This document shows positions 9,196 through 17,226 of a stretch of 44,060 nucleotides of DNA, piece by piece. Position 1 is the stretch's first letter. Every line of letters begins with the position of its first letter. The DNA lies in NCBI GenBank assembly GCA_045641345.1, contig JAZUGR010000026.1, forward strand, positions 1 to 44,060, read 5' to 3'. Source of the stretch: Cacconaster sp045641345. Lineage in GTDB: Bacteria > Bacteroidota > Bacteroidia > Bacteroidales > UBA932. Below the pieces are notes generated by a model. The model searched no databases. It was not told where the DNA came from and worked only from the letters and a program-made list of their open reading frames with translations. A program made the translations under genes and the position numbers.

Positions 9196-10542
9196 TTAGA
9201 AATACTTGTAGAACAGGGCGATGGATTCCATTCCCTTGCGCCACTGGTCGAGGAGGAAACTCTCGTTGGGGGAGTGGATGAGATCTCTTTCAAGACCGAA
9301 GCCCATCAGCACTGGAGTGGCCTTGAGTTCTTTCTGCGCATCCGCAATCACAGTGATGCTTCCGCCTCCGCGGCTCGGGACAGGTTCCACTCCGTAAACC
9401 TCCGCCATTGCGCGCGAAGCCGCCCGGAATGCGCTGCTCTGCAGCGGAGTGCTGAAACTCTCTCCCCCTTCCAGATTCTTTATCGTGACCTTCACTCCCT
9501 TGGGTGCATACTTGCGTACGTGCTTCTCGAACAGTTTTGCGATTTTCGCGGCGGCCTGGTTCGGCACGAGCCTCATCGAAACCTTTGCGTGAGCCTCTGA
9601 CGGAATGATTGTCTTGGCTCCTTCTCCCATATAGCCGCCCCAGATTCCGTTGAGGTCGAAACTGGGCCGTATGCCGATCCTTTCAAGGGTGGTATAGCCT
9701 TTTTCGCCCATTACGGCATCTATGCCGAGGCTCTCCTTGAATTCCTCCATATCGAATGGAGCTCTGGCTATCATCCTGCGCTCGGCGCGCGGAAGATCGG
9801 CAACGTCGTCGTAGAATCCATCTATCGTCACCCGCCCCCTGCCGTCCGTCATAGTGCTGATGAGATTGCACAGTGCATTGACGGGGTTGACTATGGCACC
9901 TCCGAAGTGGCCCGAATGAACGTCCTTGTCGGGCCCTTTCACCGTGATTTCAAAGAGTTGCAGGCCGCGCATCCCGGTGTTGAGGGAGGGGACCTTGTCG
10001 GAAATCATAGTGGTGTCGGAAACCAGAATCACGTCGCAGGCGAGCTTCTTTTTGTTGGCCTTTATCCAGGGCGAGAGGCTCTTGGAGCCTATTTCCTCTT
10101 CGCCCTCGATCAAAAACTTGATATTATGGCGCAGCTTGCCTTCGCGCACGAGATATTCAAGCACCTTGATGTGCATGAAGTGCTGCCCCTTGTCGTCATT
10201 GGCTCCGCGGGCGTAGATCGCGCCGTCCTTTATCACCGGCTCGAAAGGGTCTGTATTCCACAGTTCGCGGGGTACTTCGGGCATGACGTCGTAATGCCCG
10301 TAGACCATAACTGTCTTTGCCTTCGGGTCAAATTTCTTTTCTCCGAAAACGACCGGGTTCCCTGCGGTTTCGCACACCTCGGCCGTGTCGGCTCCGGCGG
10401 CAAGGAGAAGGTCGGCTATCTTGCGGGCGCATTTCTCCATATCGCCGCGGTGGGCTGCGGATGAACTCACGGATGGGATTCTCAGTTCCTCGAAAAGTTC
10501 GTCAAGGAAGCGTTTTTCGTTTTGCCGTATATATTCTTTCAT
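9196..10542 (-). CDS. M20 family metallopeptidase (dipeptidase, CNDP/PepV-like)
   Basis: A 448-residue zinc peptidase without a signal peptide, so cytoplasmic. Metal-site motifs are in order: YGHYDVMP (His83, Asp85), ARGANDDKGQ (Asp116/117), EGEEEIGS (Glu148-150), SDTT, and a C-terminal LIHSPNE His. The lid/dimerisation domain lies around residues 190-330 with KGPDKDVHSGHFGG. The pattern fits the broad dipeptidase/carnosinase-like branch rather than ArgE or DapE, though automated annotation often confuses these. It is monocistronic, convergent with the chrA pair and divergent from tig. No clear TAnnTTTG box was found upstream. Confidence 0.88.
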   Translation of the reverse strand: MKEYIRQNEKRFLDELFEELRIPSVSSSAAHRGDMEKCARKIADLLLAAGADTAEVCETAGNPVVFGEKKFDPKAKTVMVYGHYDVMPEVPRELWNTDPFEPVIKDGAIYARGANDDKGQHFMHIKVLEYLVREGKLRHNIKFLIEGEEEIGSKSLSPWIKANKKKLACDVILVSDTTMISDKVPSLNTGMRGLQLFEITVKGPDKDVHSGHFGGAIVNPVNALCNLISTMTDGRGRVTIDGFYDDVADLPRAERRMIARAPFDMEEFKESLGIDAVMGEKGYTTLERIGIRPSFDLNGIWGGYMGEGAKTIIPSEAHAKVSMRLVPNQAAAKIAKLFEKHVRKYAPKGVKVTIKNLEGGESFSTPLQSSAFRAASRAMAEVYGVEPVPSRGGGSITVIADAQKELKATPVLMGFGLERDLIHSPNESFLLDQWRKGMESIALFYKYF

Positions 10543-10673
10543 CGTTTGATTGATTGTATCATTTGTATTTTACGACGCTGTAGAGGGGGACCGGCGGAAT
10601 GAGGATGGGCACCCTGCTGACATACTTTACAAATTTAAGAAAAGTATTCAAACTGGAAAAGCCAAATTTTTAT

Positions 10674-10681
10674 TAACTTTG
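10674..10681 (+). promoter_or_regulatory. Promoter -7 box for tig-clpP-clpX
   Basis: TAACTTTG matches TAnnTTTG, 64 bp upstream of the tig ATG at 10746. The resulting leader of about 55-60 nt contains an 8-bp hairpin. Confidence 0.6.
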
Positions 10682-10696
10682 CAACCCTTTATGGCA

Positions 10697-10715
10697 GGGG
10701 AGGCTCGGCCTTCCC
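10697..10715 (+). promoter_or_regulatory. Hairpin in the tig leader
   Basis: GGGGAGGC (10697-10704) pairs with GCCTTCCC (10708-10715) over a TCG loop, 8 bp with one G-U pair. There is no T tract, so it is not a terminator. It begins about 10 nt after the predicted transcription start and may stabilise or control the mRNA. Confidence 0.45.
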
Positions 10716-10745
10716 GTATGGAAATAACAATTTTACATATACGAA

Positions 10746-12068
10746 ATGAAAGTATCTCAGAAAAAGGTTGACGAACAAAACCTTACAGTGACCATCAATC
10801 TCGAGGGCGCAGATTGGGCCGAGGCCCGCAGGAAGAAGCTCAACGAATTCCGCCGCAATGCGGATATCAAGGGCTTCCGCAAGGGAATGGCCCCTATGTC
10901 GCTCATCGAAAAGCTCGACGGCGGCAGGGCTCTGGCCGATGTGATAAACACGATAGTGTCGGGTGAGCTCACCAAGTTCATCGAATCCAACAAGCTCAAG
11001 GTGATAGGCGAGCCTCTCCCCAGCGAAAAGGAAGACAAGAACGACTGGAACAACCCCGACAAGTTCAGCTTCAGCTTCGACGTGGCTCTGGCCCCTGAGG
11101 TGAAGGTGTCGATTTCTTCGAGCGACAAGATACCTTATTATAATGTCACCACTTCGGCGAAGGCTCTCAAGGATTACAAGGAATCGCTGCTCAAGCAGTA
11201 CGGCTCCCTCGAAACGGGTGCTGCTGCCGGGGAGGAGGACTTCGTGATAGCCGATTTCGTCTCCGGCGAGCAGAAGGTCGAGGGTGCTTACGTGGCTCTG
11301 CGCAGCATTCAGAATGCTGCTGCCAAGAAGGTGTTCGTGGGTGTGAAGGCAGGCGATTCCAAGAAGGTGGATATCGTCAAGACCTTTTCCAACGAGGCCG
11401 ACCGCGCCGCGATGTTCAAGGTGAAGAAGGAGGAGCTCGGCAATCTGCCCAAATCGTGGAATATGACCGTCAAGGAAGTCAAGACCTTTGTGGCTGCCAA
11501 GCCTGTACAGGCAACTTTCGACCAGATTTTCGGCAAGGATGCCGTCAAGAACGAGGCGGAGTTCGACGCCAGGGTCAAGGAGCGCCTCGAGAGCGAATAT
11601 GCTCAGGAGGGCGATTTCCGTTTCTCTGTCGACGCCAAGGAGTATTTCATAAAGAAGGCGGCTCTCAAGCTTCCCGATGCTTTCCTCAAGCGCTGGATAC
11701 TCACCGCCAACGAAGGTAAGTTCACAGCCGAGGAAATAGAGAAGGAATACGACAATTTTGCCAAGGATTTCCGCTGGGACATGATCCGCGATTTCATACT
11801 CAAGGAGCAGAAGATAAAGGTCTCCAAGGAGAATCTTCTCGAAGAGGCCAAGAGGATAGCCGCATATCAGTTTGCAATGTACGGAATGAACAACGTGCCT
11901 GAGGCTACCCTCAAGGACTTCGCGGAGCGTACCCTCGCCGACGAGCAGCAGGGCCGCCGCGTTTTCGAGAAAGTGCAGGACGACCTCGCCCTTGCCTACA
12001 TACGCAAGACGGTCACTCTCGACAAGAAGAAGGTCTCCCTCGAAAAGATGCGTGAACTTACCGCCTGA
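10746..12068 (+). CDS. tig: Trigger factor (ribosome-associated chaperone)
   Basis: A 440-residue protein with the ribosome-docking signature GFRKGMAP (residues 43-50; GFRKGKVP-like) in an N-terminal trigger-factor domain and a long, helical C-terminal domain that forms the chaperone arms. The central FKBP-type prolyl isomerase region (about 155-245) is poorly conserved, as I would expect in Bacteroidota, so isomerase activity is doubtful. It binds near the exit tunnel and shelters nascent chains. The arrangement tig-clpP-clpX, with 21 bp between tig and clpP, is a classic protein quality-control operon. Confidence 0.93.
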   Translation: MKVSQKKVDEQNLTVTINLEGADWAEARRKKLNEFRRNADIKGFRKGMAPMSLIEKLDGGRALADVINTIVSGELTKFIESNKLKVIGEPLPSEKEDKNDWNNPDKFSFSFDVALAPEVKVSISSSDKIPYYNVTTSAKALKDYKESLLKQYGSLETGAAAGEEDFVIADFVSGEQKVEGAYVALRSIQNAAAKKVFVGVKAGDSKKVDIVKTFSNEADRAAMFKVKKEELGNLPKSWNMTVKEVKTFVAAKPVQATFDQIFGKDAVKNEAEFDARVKERLESEYAQEGDFRFSVDAKEYFIKKAALKLPDAFLKRWILTANEGKFTAEEIEKEYDNFAKDFRWDMIRDFILKEQKIKVSKENLLEEAKRIAAYQFAMYGMNNVPEATLKDFAERTLADEQQGRRVFEKVQDDLALAYIRKTVTLDKKKVSLEKMRELTA

Positions 12069-12089
12069 GCGGAATCATTCTGAACGGAT

Positions 12090-12755
12090 ATGGCTACGGA
12101 ATTCGAAAAGTTCGCAGTAGGGCACTGCGGCATAAGTTCAACCACCCTGAGCCGTGTGGTGTCGGGGTATATGAATCCCACAATCATTGAGGAGCGCACG
12201 CTGAACGTGGCGCAGATGGACGTGTTCAGCCGCCTGATGATGGACCGCATCATCTTCCTCGGCTGTCCTATCGATGACGATGTGGCCAACATCATACAGG
12301 CCCAGCTGCTGTTCCTCGACTCGACCGGGTCGGATTCCGACATAACGCTCTATATCAATTCCCCGGGAGGCGGGGTATATGCAGGGCTCGGGATATACGA
12401 CACGATGCAGACAATCCGCTGCGACGTGGCAACGGTATGCACCGGTATGGCGGCCTCGATGGCCTCCATCCTGCTTGCTGCAGGTACCGCGGGCAAGCGT
12501 TCCATCCTGCCTCATTCCCGTGTGATGATACACCAGCCCCTCGGCGGAGCCCAGGGGCAGGCTTCCGATATCGAAATCACGGCCCGCGAGATAGTCAAGC
12601 TCAAGGGAGAACTCTACGAGATCCTCGCACACCATACCGGAAAGAGCGTCGATGACATAACCCGCGACGCGGACCGCGATTTCTGGATGCGCGCTCCAGA
12701 GGCTCTCGAATACGGAATGGTGGACGAGATAGTGTCTCCGGCAAAGAAAAAGTGA
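12090..12755 (+). CDS. clpP: ATP-dependent Clp protease proteolytic subunit
   Basis: A 221-residue serine protease that forms the tetradecameric barrel of ClpXP. The catalytic triad is visible: Ser123 in GMAASMAS, His148 in MIHQPLGG, and Asp197 in DADRDFW. The oxyanion-loop SPGGGVYAGL and the APEALEYGMVDEI C-terminus are typical. The N-terminus is about 20-25 residues longer than the mature E. coli subunit and may be processed. Its stop overlaps the clpX start (TGATG), so the two are translationally coupled. Confidence 0.97.
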   Translation: MATEFEKFAVGHCGISSTTLSRVVSGYMNPTIIEERTLNVAQMDVFSRLMMDRIIFLGCPIDDDVANIIQAQLLFLDSTGSDSDITLYINSPGGGVYAGLGIYDTMQTIRCDVATVCTGMAASMASILLAAGTAGKRSILPHSRVMIHQPLGGAQGQASDIEITAREIVKLKGELYEILAHHTGKSVDDITRDADRDFWMRAPEALEYGMVDEIVSPAKKK

Positions 12756-14005
12756 TGGCATCGGGGGGCAGAAACAACGAGCCTGTCTGCGTGATGTGCG
12801 GAAGGCGGCAGTCCGGAGTCGATATGATGCTTCAGGGCGCCGGGGGCTATATCTGCTCCGACTGCATAAGGGAGACCTACCGTTATCTCAAGGAGGCTTT
12901 TCCGCAGGATGCGTCGCTTCAGCAGGATTCAGCCGGGCGGCGAAAGGTGGAGAAGGGGCTCGAAATACGCAAGCCGCAGGAGATAAAGGCCTTCCTCGAC
13001 CAGTATGTGATCGGTCAGGATGAGGCCAAGAAAACCCTTTCGGTGGCCGTGTACAACCACTACAAGCGTATCGCACATCCCGACTGCGACACAGCCCTCG
13101 AAAAGTCGAATATATTGATGGTGGGCCCTACAGGTACCGGCAAGACCCTTATGGCCAGAACCATAGCCAGGATGCTCGATGTCCCTTTCGCCATAGTCGA
13201 TGCAACGGTGCTCACCGAGGCCGGCTATGTGGGTGAGGACGTGGAGAGCATCCTCACAAGGCTCCTTCAGGATGCAGACTACGACGTGGCCCGTGCCGAG
13301 AAGGGAATAGTGTTCATCGATGAAATCGACAAGATAGCCCGCAAGAGCGACAATCCTTCCATCACCCGCGACGTGAGCGGGGAGGGGGTGCAGCAGGCGC
13401 TGCTCAAGATACTCGAAGGAAGCATAGTCAACGTTCCCCCGCAGGGAGGGCGCAAGCATCCCGAGCAGAAGATGATTGCCGTCAATACCGAGAATATCCT
13501 CTTCATCTGCGGAGGGGCCTTCGAGGGGATAGAGCGGCACATATCCAAGCGTCTCAACGCCAAGGTTGTCGGCTTCGGGGCGCAGAAGAAGCGGGAGGAG
13601 ATCGACCGCAACAACCTCATCCAGTACGTTGCCCCGCAGGACTTGAGGTCGTTCGGGCTCATCCCGGAGATAATAGGGCGCGTGCCGGTGCTCACGCATC
13701 TCGACCCTCTGGGCCGCGACAGCCTGCTTTCGATATTGACCGAGCCCAAGAATGCGCTTGTCAAGCAGTACAAGGAGCTGTTCGCGCTCGACGGAATAAA
13801 GCTTTCCCTGCACCGTGAGGCCCTTGAGTTCATAGTGGATACTGCCATCGCCTACAGGATAGGGGCCAGGGGGCTGCGTTCGATTTGCGAGGCCATAATG
13901 ACGGACGCAATGTTCGAGGCTCCGTCATCGGGGCGCAAGAGTCTCGACATAACCCTCGCCTATGCCAGGGAGAAGATCGACAAGTTCGGGCGCAAACTTG
14001 TCTGA
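12755..14005 (+). CDS. clpX: ATP-dependent Clp protease ATP-binding subunit ClpX
   Basis: A 416-residue AAA+ unfoldase that feeds tagged substrates to ClpP. The N-terminal zinc-binding domain has Cys12, Cys15, Cys34 and Cys37. Walker A is GPTGTGKT (124-131), Walker B is VFIDEID (186-192), and the ClpP-docking loop region follows in the ERHISKRLNAKVVGFG part. The ATG at 12755 shares a base with the clpP stop; a GTG three bases upstream is possible but would only add one residue. The gene ends in FGRKLV and is followed by the rho promoter rather than a visible terminator. Confidence 0.97.
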   Translation: MASGGRNNEPVCVMCGRRQSGVDMMLQGAGGYICSDCIRETYRYLKEAFPQDASLQQDSAGRRKVEKGLEIRKPQEIKAFLDQYVIGQDEAKKTLSVAVYNHYKRIAHPDCDTALEKSNILMVGPTGTGKTLMARTIARMLDVPFAIVDATVLTEAGYVGEDVESILTRLLQDADYDVARAEKGIVFIDEIDKIARKSDNPSITRDVSGEGVQQALLKILEGSIVNVPPQGGRKHPEQKMIAVNTENILFICGGAFEGIERHISKRLNAKVVGFGAQKKREEIDRNNLIQYVAPQDLRSFGLIPEIIGRVPVLTHLDPLGRDSLLSILTEPKNALVKQYKELFALDGIKLSLHREALEFIVDTAIAYRIGARGLRSICEAIMTDAMFEAPSSGRKSLDITLAYAREKIDKFGRKLV

Positions 14006-14010
14006 TAATT

Positions 14011-14046
14011 TTTGATATTCGTTATAAAGTGTTATTTTTGTAACAC
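14011..14046 (+). promoter_or_regulatory. Promoter of rho with palindrome over the -7 box
   Basis: TTTG (14011-14014), an 18-bp spacer, and TATTTTTG (14033-14040) give a Bacteroidota promoter. The -7 box sits inside a perfect inverted repeat GTGTTA...TAACAC (14029-14046). The palindrome could be an operator. The leader to the ATG at 14103 is about 55 nt. Confidence 0.55.
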
Positions 14047-14102
14047 TATTCATCGCAGAGGGGTTGTCGGTTCAGGGCGTGCCCCGTCTTTAACAAAGTC
14101 GG

Positions 14103-15824
14103 ATGTATTACACAATTGATGATTTGAACGCGAAGAGTCTGGATGACTTGCGCGCTATTGCCAAGGATTTGAAGGTCAAGAAACCCGAGGCGCTCGGAAT
14201 GCAGGATTTGATTTATGCCATATTGGATGAGGAGTCCACCCAGCTTACTGAGACTCCCCGTCAGAAAACCCCGCGCCGGAAGGCGAAGGCTTCGGGCAAG
14301 AAAGACGGCGGCAAGGCTGAGGACGCTTCGGCAGAAGCATCTCCCAAGCCTGTGAATGACAATAAGCAGCAGGCGGATGACAAGCCTCAGGAGGCGCAGG
14401 AGAAGCCGCGCCGCGGCCGTCCCAGAAAGAACGATGCCGCAAAGGAGGCTCAACCGGCCGCTCCCAAGGCGGAGAATCCCGCGCAGCAGCAGGCTCCTCA
14501 GGCCACGGCTCCCGAGGGCAGTCAGTCCGACAATCCTTCGGCAAGGAAGCGCCGTCCCCGCAGAGGTGCGGAAGCCCAGCAGCAGAATGCTCCCCAGCAG
14601 GTTGACCAGCAGTCGGAAAAGCAGCCGGAGCAGCCGCAGAAGCAACAACAACCTCAACAGCAGGCCCAGCCGCAGCGTCCCCGCTACGAATTCGAGGGGA
14701 TAGTGCAGGCTACCGGAGTGCTCGAAATAATGCCCGACGGTTTCGGATTCCTCCGTTCGTCGGACTACAATTATCTCAACTCTCCCGACGACGTATACGT
14801 GTCGCAGCAGCAGATCAAGACATATGCACTCAAGACGGGCGATACCATCTTCGGTGAAATCAGGCCTCCGCGCGAGGGCGAGAAGTATTTCCCGCTCGTA
14901 AGGGTGAGCCTCATCAACGGCCGTGCGCCCGAGTCCATCCGCGACCGCGTGCCTTTCGATTTTCTCACTCCCCTGTTCCCGGAGGAGAAGTTCAAACTTA
15001 CAGGCAACGGGCACAACAGCAACCTTTCAATCAGGGTAGTGGATATGTTCACCCCTATAGGCAAGGGCCAGAGGGGCCTGATTGTGGCGCAGCCCAAGAC
15101 CGGAAAAACCGTATTGCTCAAGGATATAGCCAATGCCATTGCTGACAACCACCCCGAGGTCTATATGATAGTGCTCCTCATCGACGAGCGTCCCGAGGAG
15201 GTTACCGACATGCAGCGCAGCGTCAAGGCGGAGGTGATTGCATCCACTTTCGACGAGCCTGCCGACCACCACGTCAAGGTTTCCAATATGGTGCTCGAAA
15301 AGGCCAAGCGTCTGGTGGAGTGCGGTCACGACGTGGTCATACTCCTCGATTCGATAACCCGTCTTGCCCGGGCGTTCAATACCGTGCAGCCCGCTTCGGG
15401 CAAGGTGCTCTCGGGAGGTGTCGATGCCAACGCGCTCCAGAAACCCAAGCGTTTCTTCGGTGCGGCGCGCAACATCGAGAACGGAGGCTCGCTCACCATC
15501 CTTGCCACAGCCCTTACCGAAACAGGATCCAAGATGGACGACGTGATATTCGAGGAATTCAAGGGTACCGGCAATCTGGAGCTCCAGCTCGACCGCAAAC
15601 TCGCCAACAAGCGTCTGTTCCCGGCAGTGGACGTCACCCTCAGTTCAACCCGCAGGGACGACCTTCTCTATGCTCCCGAGGACCTCAACCGCATATGGTT
15701 GCTGCGCAACTACCTCTCGGATATGAATTCCGTGGAGGCTATGGAGTTTATGAAGAGCCGTCTGGAAAAAACAGTGGACAACAGGGAGTTCCTCGTGTCG
15801 ATGAACGGCGACAAGCTCCAGTAG
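14103..15824 (+). CDS. rho: Transcription termination factor Rho with disordered N-terminal insert
   Basis: A 573-residue hexameric RNA helicase that ends transcription. Residues 1-47 are the Rho N-terminal helical domain (LNAKSLDDLRAIAKDLKV). Residues about 48-194 are a low-complexity insert rich in Q, P, A, K and R, containing RRGRPRK, an AT-hook-like basic motif. The RNA-binding cold-shock-like domain follows (GVLEIMPDGFGFLRSSDYNY). The ATPase domain holds Walker A PKTGKT near 330, VILLDSITR near 410, and the Q/R-loop region downstream. Extended Rho proteins of this kind are known in Bacteroides, where the disordered region is reported to promote phase separation. It ends 1 bp before the stop of a convergent gene. 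Confidence 0.97.
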   Translation: MYYTIDDLNAKSLDDLRAIAKDLKVKKPEALGMQDLIYAILDEESTQLTETPRQKTPRRKAKASGKKDGGKAEDASAEASPKPVNDNKQQADDKPQEAQEKPRRGRPRKNDAAKEAQPAAPKAENPAQQQAPQATAPEGSQSDNPSARKRRPRRGAEAQQQNAPQQVDQQSEKQPEQPQKQQQPQQQAQPQRPRYEFEGIVQATGVLEIMPDGFGFLRSSDYNYLNSPDDVYVSQQQIKTYALKTGDTIFGEIRPPREGEKYFPLVRVSLINGRAPESIRDRVPFDFLTPLFPEEKFKLTGNGHNSNLSIRVVDMFTPIGKGQRGLIVAQPKTGKTVLLKDIANAIADNHPEVYMIVLLIDERPEEVTDMQRSVKAEVIASTFDEPADHHVKVSNMVLEKAKRLVECGHDVVILLDSITRLARAFNTVQPASGKVLSGGVDANALQKPKRFFGAARNIENGGSLTILATALTETGSKMDDVIFEEFKGTGNLELQLDRKLANKRLFPAVDVTLSSTRRDDLLYAPEDLNRIWLLRNYLSDMNSVEAMEFMKSRLEKTVDNREFLVSMNGDKLQ

Positions 15825-15825
15825 G

Positions 15826-16209
15826 CTATCTTACGTATTTGTGGGGAATCAGCAGGGCTGCGGCAAGTATCACCGCCGAAATCAGCCATATGCCCGACTG
15901 TCCGGCCAATGCAACCGGTTTCAGACTGATGACAGGTCTGGCTATCGACGTTTGGGCCGCCGCAATCAGGCCTTCGGCGTATGTCGGCATATAGGCGTAG
16001 AATGCGGCAATCAATGCCCCTGCAATCAGACCGCAGCATAAGGCGGCGGCAATCAGCCTCCGGCTCCGTTTCCTCTCACTACGGCTCATCTCCCTCAGGA
16101 CCACGGCCACGGCCATATTCCTTTCGAGGGAATCCATAAACTGCGATTCGTCCGAAGGCACGGGCCTGTTGGCGTGGAAGAAATCGCGTATATCGTCATC
16201 GGTCTTCAT
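15826..16209 (-). CDS. Small membrane protein, probable anti-sigma partner of the ECF sigma factor
   Basis: A 127-residue protein starting MKTDDDIRDFF. It has a short acidic cytoplasmic N-terminus with NRPVPSDESQFMDSLERNM, then a basic patch and two hydrophobic segments (about residues 53-75 and 103-122). Its gene overlaps the sigma factor stop by 14 bp, and the RP...FMDSLERNM pattern resembles small proteins that follow ECF sigma genes in Bacteroidales. An anti-sigma role is inferred from position and layout, not from a recognised domain. A longer start at 16242 would overlap the sigma gene by 47 bp and is less likely. Confidence 0.65.
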   Translation of the reverse strand: MKTDDDIRDFFHANRPVPSDESQFMDSLERNMAVAVVLREMSRSERKRSRRLIAAALCCGLIAGALIAAFYAYMPTYAEGLIAAAQTSIARPVISLKPVALAGQSGIWLISAVILAAALLIPHKYVR

Positions 16210-16690
16210 TTTCGAGATATTTTCTGAGATGCTGCCTGCCACGGTAAAGTTTTGTCTTGACCGTGCCCTCCGGCATCCCCGTTATTTCCATTATTTCACG
16301 TATCGGCTTGTCTTCCTGGTAAAACAGCAGAACTATCGCCTTTTCCTCTTCGGGAAGCGCCTTTATGGCATCCTGCAGCATCTGGTATTTGAACTTGTCG
16401 TCGGCACGGCACTCGTCCGCCACACACATCGCCTCACGGTCTATGGGCCCTGCCTTGCGGCGGAGCGACGACTTGCAATCGTCGTAGAAACAGTTGTAGG
16501 CTATCCTGAAGAGCCAGGTGGAGAATTTCGACCGCCCTTCGAATTTGTCGAAGGATATGAAGGCTTTGATTATTGCTGTCTGTGCCAGTTCATCGGCCCT
16601 GGCTGCATCGCCGCGGCACAACGACAGGAGGAACCTGCGCAACGAGGCCTGCTCCTGCCTGACAAGGCAACTGAACCTTTCGGAGGTCAT
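16196..16690 (-). CDS. ECF-type RNA polymerase sigma factor
   Basis: 164 residues from MTSERFSCLV. Region 2 includes ADELAQTAIIKAFISFDKFEGRSKFSTWLFRIAYNCFYDD, the -10 recognition helix with the FSTWLFRIAYN motif. Region 4 includes ALPEEEKAIVLLFYQEDKPIREIMEITGMPEGTVKTKLYRGRQHLRKYL, the helix-turn-helix for -35 binding. There is no region 3, so it is a group IV sigma. The start is chosen because it lies 2 bp after the stop of the preceding gene; the longer frame runs back through that gene. It is the middle gene of a three-gene operon. Confidence 0.9.
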   Translation of the reverse strand: MTSERFSCLVRQEQASLRRFLLSLCRGDAARADELAQTAIIKAFISFDKFEGRSKFSTWLFRIAYNCFYDDCKSSLRRKAGPIDREAMCVADECRADDKFKYQMLQDAIKALPEEEKAIVLLFYQEDKPIREIMEITGMPEGTVKTKLYRGRQHLRKYLENEDR

Positions 16691-16692
16691 CG

Positions 16693-17145
16693 TTATTCCC
16701 CTGAAATGATCTTTTCGACGTTCTTCTTTTCTTCCGCTTCCATTTCGGGAGCGAGCATCTTGCGGAACACGAGGAACACTGCAATGAATGCCGCGCCTAT
16801 CAGCCCGCACAGTACGGCGGGCATAATGGCGCCGCATTCATCAATGAAATATCCGGCGGCCAGCGCTGCTCCCAGTGCGAGCAGTATGCACCCCGTGCGG
16901 AGCTGCTGCATCACCAGAGTCTTGGCTCTGTTCCTGCAGACATTTTTCTTCGGTAAATCCAACTTGAGCATGCCCGGGTTTACCTGTATGCCGTGCTCGA
17001 TGGCCTTGATTATGACTTCGGCCTGTTTCTCTTCGCGTTTCTTGCGGGTGACGGTTACGATAAGCACTATGCATATCGGCATTATGCAGCAGATGAAGAT
17101 CGGAACCAGAATATCCTCTTCAAGCAACAATTCAAGTGTTTCCAT
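16693..17145 (-). CDS. DUF6249-like membrane protein
   Basis: A protein of about 150 residues starting METLELLL. The N-terminal transmembrane helix LVPIFICCIMPICIVLIVTV is followed by a charged cytoplasmic stretch (RKKREEKQAEVIIKAIEHGIQVNP), two more helices (about 95-110 and 116-135), and an acidic tail. The helix-basic-GIQVNP layout is that of DUF6249, commonly encoded next to ECF sigma genes in Bacteroidales. Starts 6 bp or 24 bp upstream are also possible. It lies first in the operon with the sigma factor and the small membrane protein, and may sense an envelope signal; that role is inference. Confidence 0.7.
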   Translation of the reverse strand: METLELLLEEDILVPIFICCIMPICIVLIVTVTRKKREEKQAEVIIKAIEHGIQVNPGMLKLDLPKKNVCRNRAKTLVMQQLRTGCILLALGAALAAGYFIDECGAIMPAVLCGLIGAAFIAVFLVFRKMLAPEMEAEEKKNVEKIISGE

Positions 17146-17226
17146 TGTCATACGTTTTATTGTCAACACGGGTTTGACTGCGCTATGTCGGAAAAGGTTT
17201 CGCCGCGCCCGTACAGGAATCCGGTG

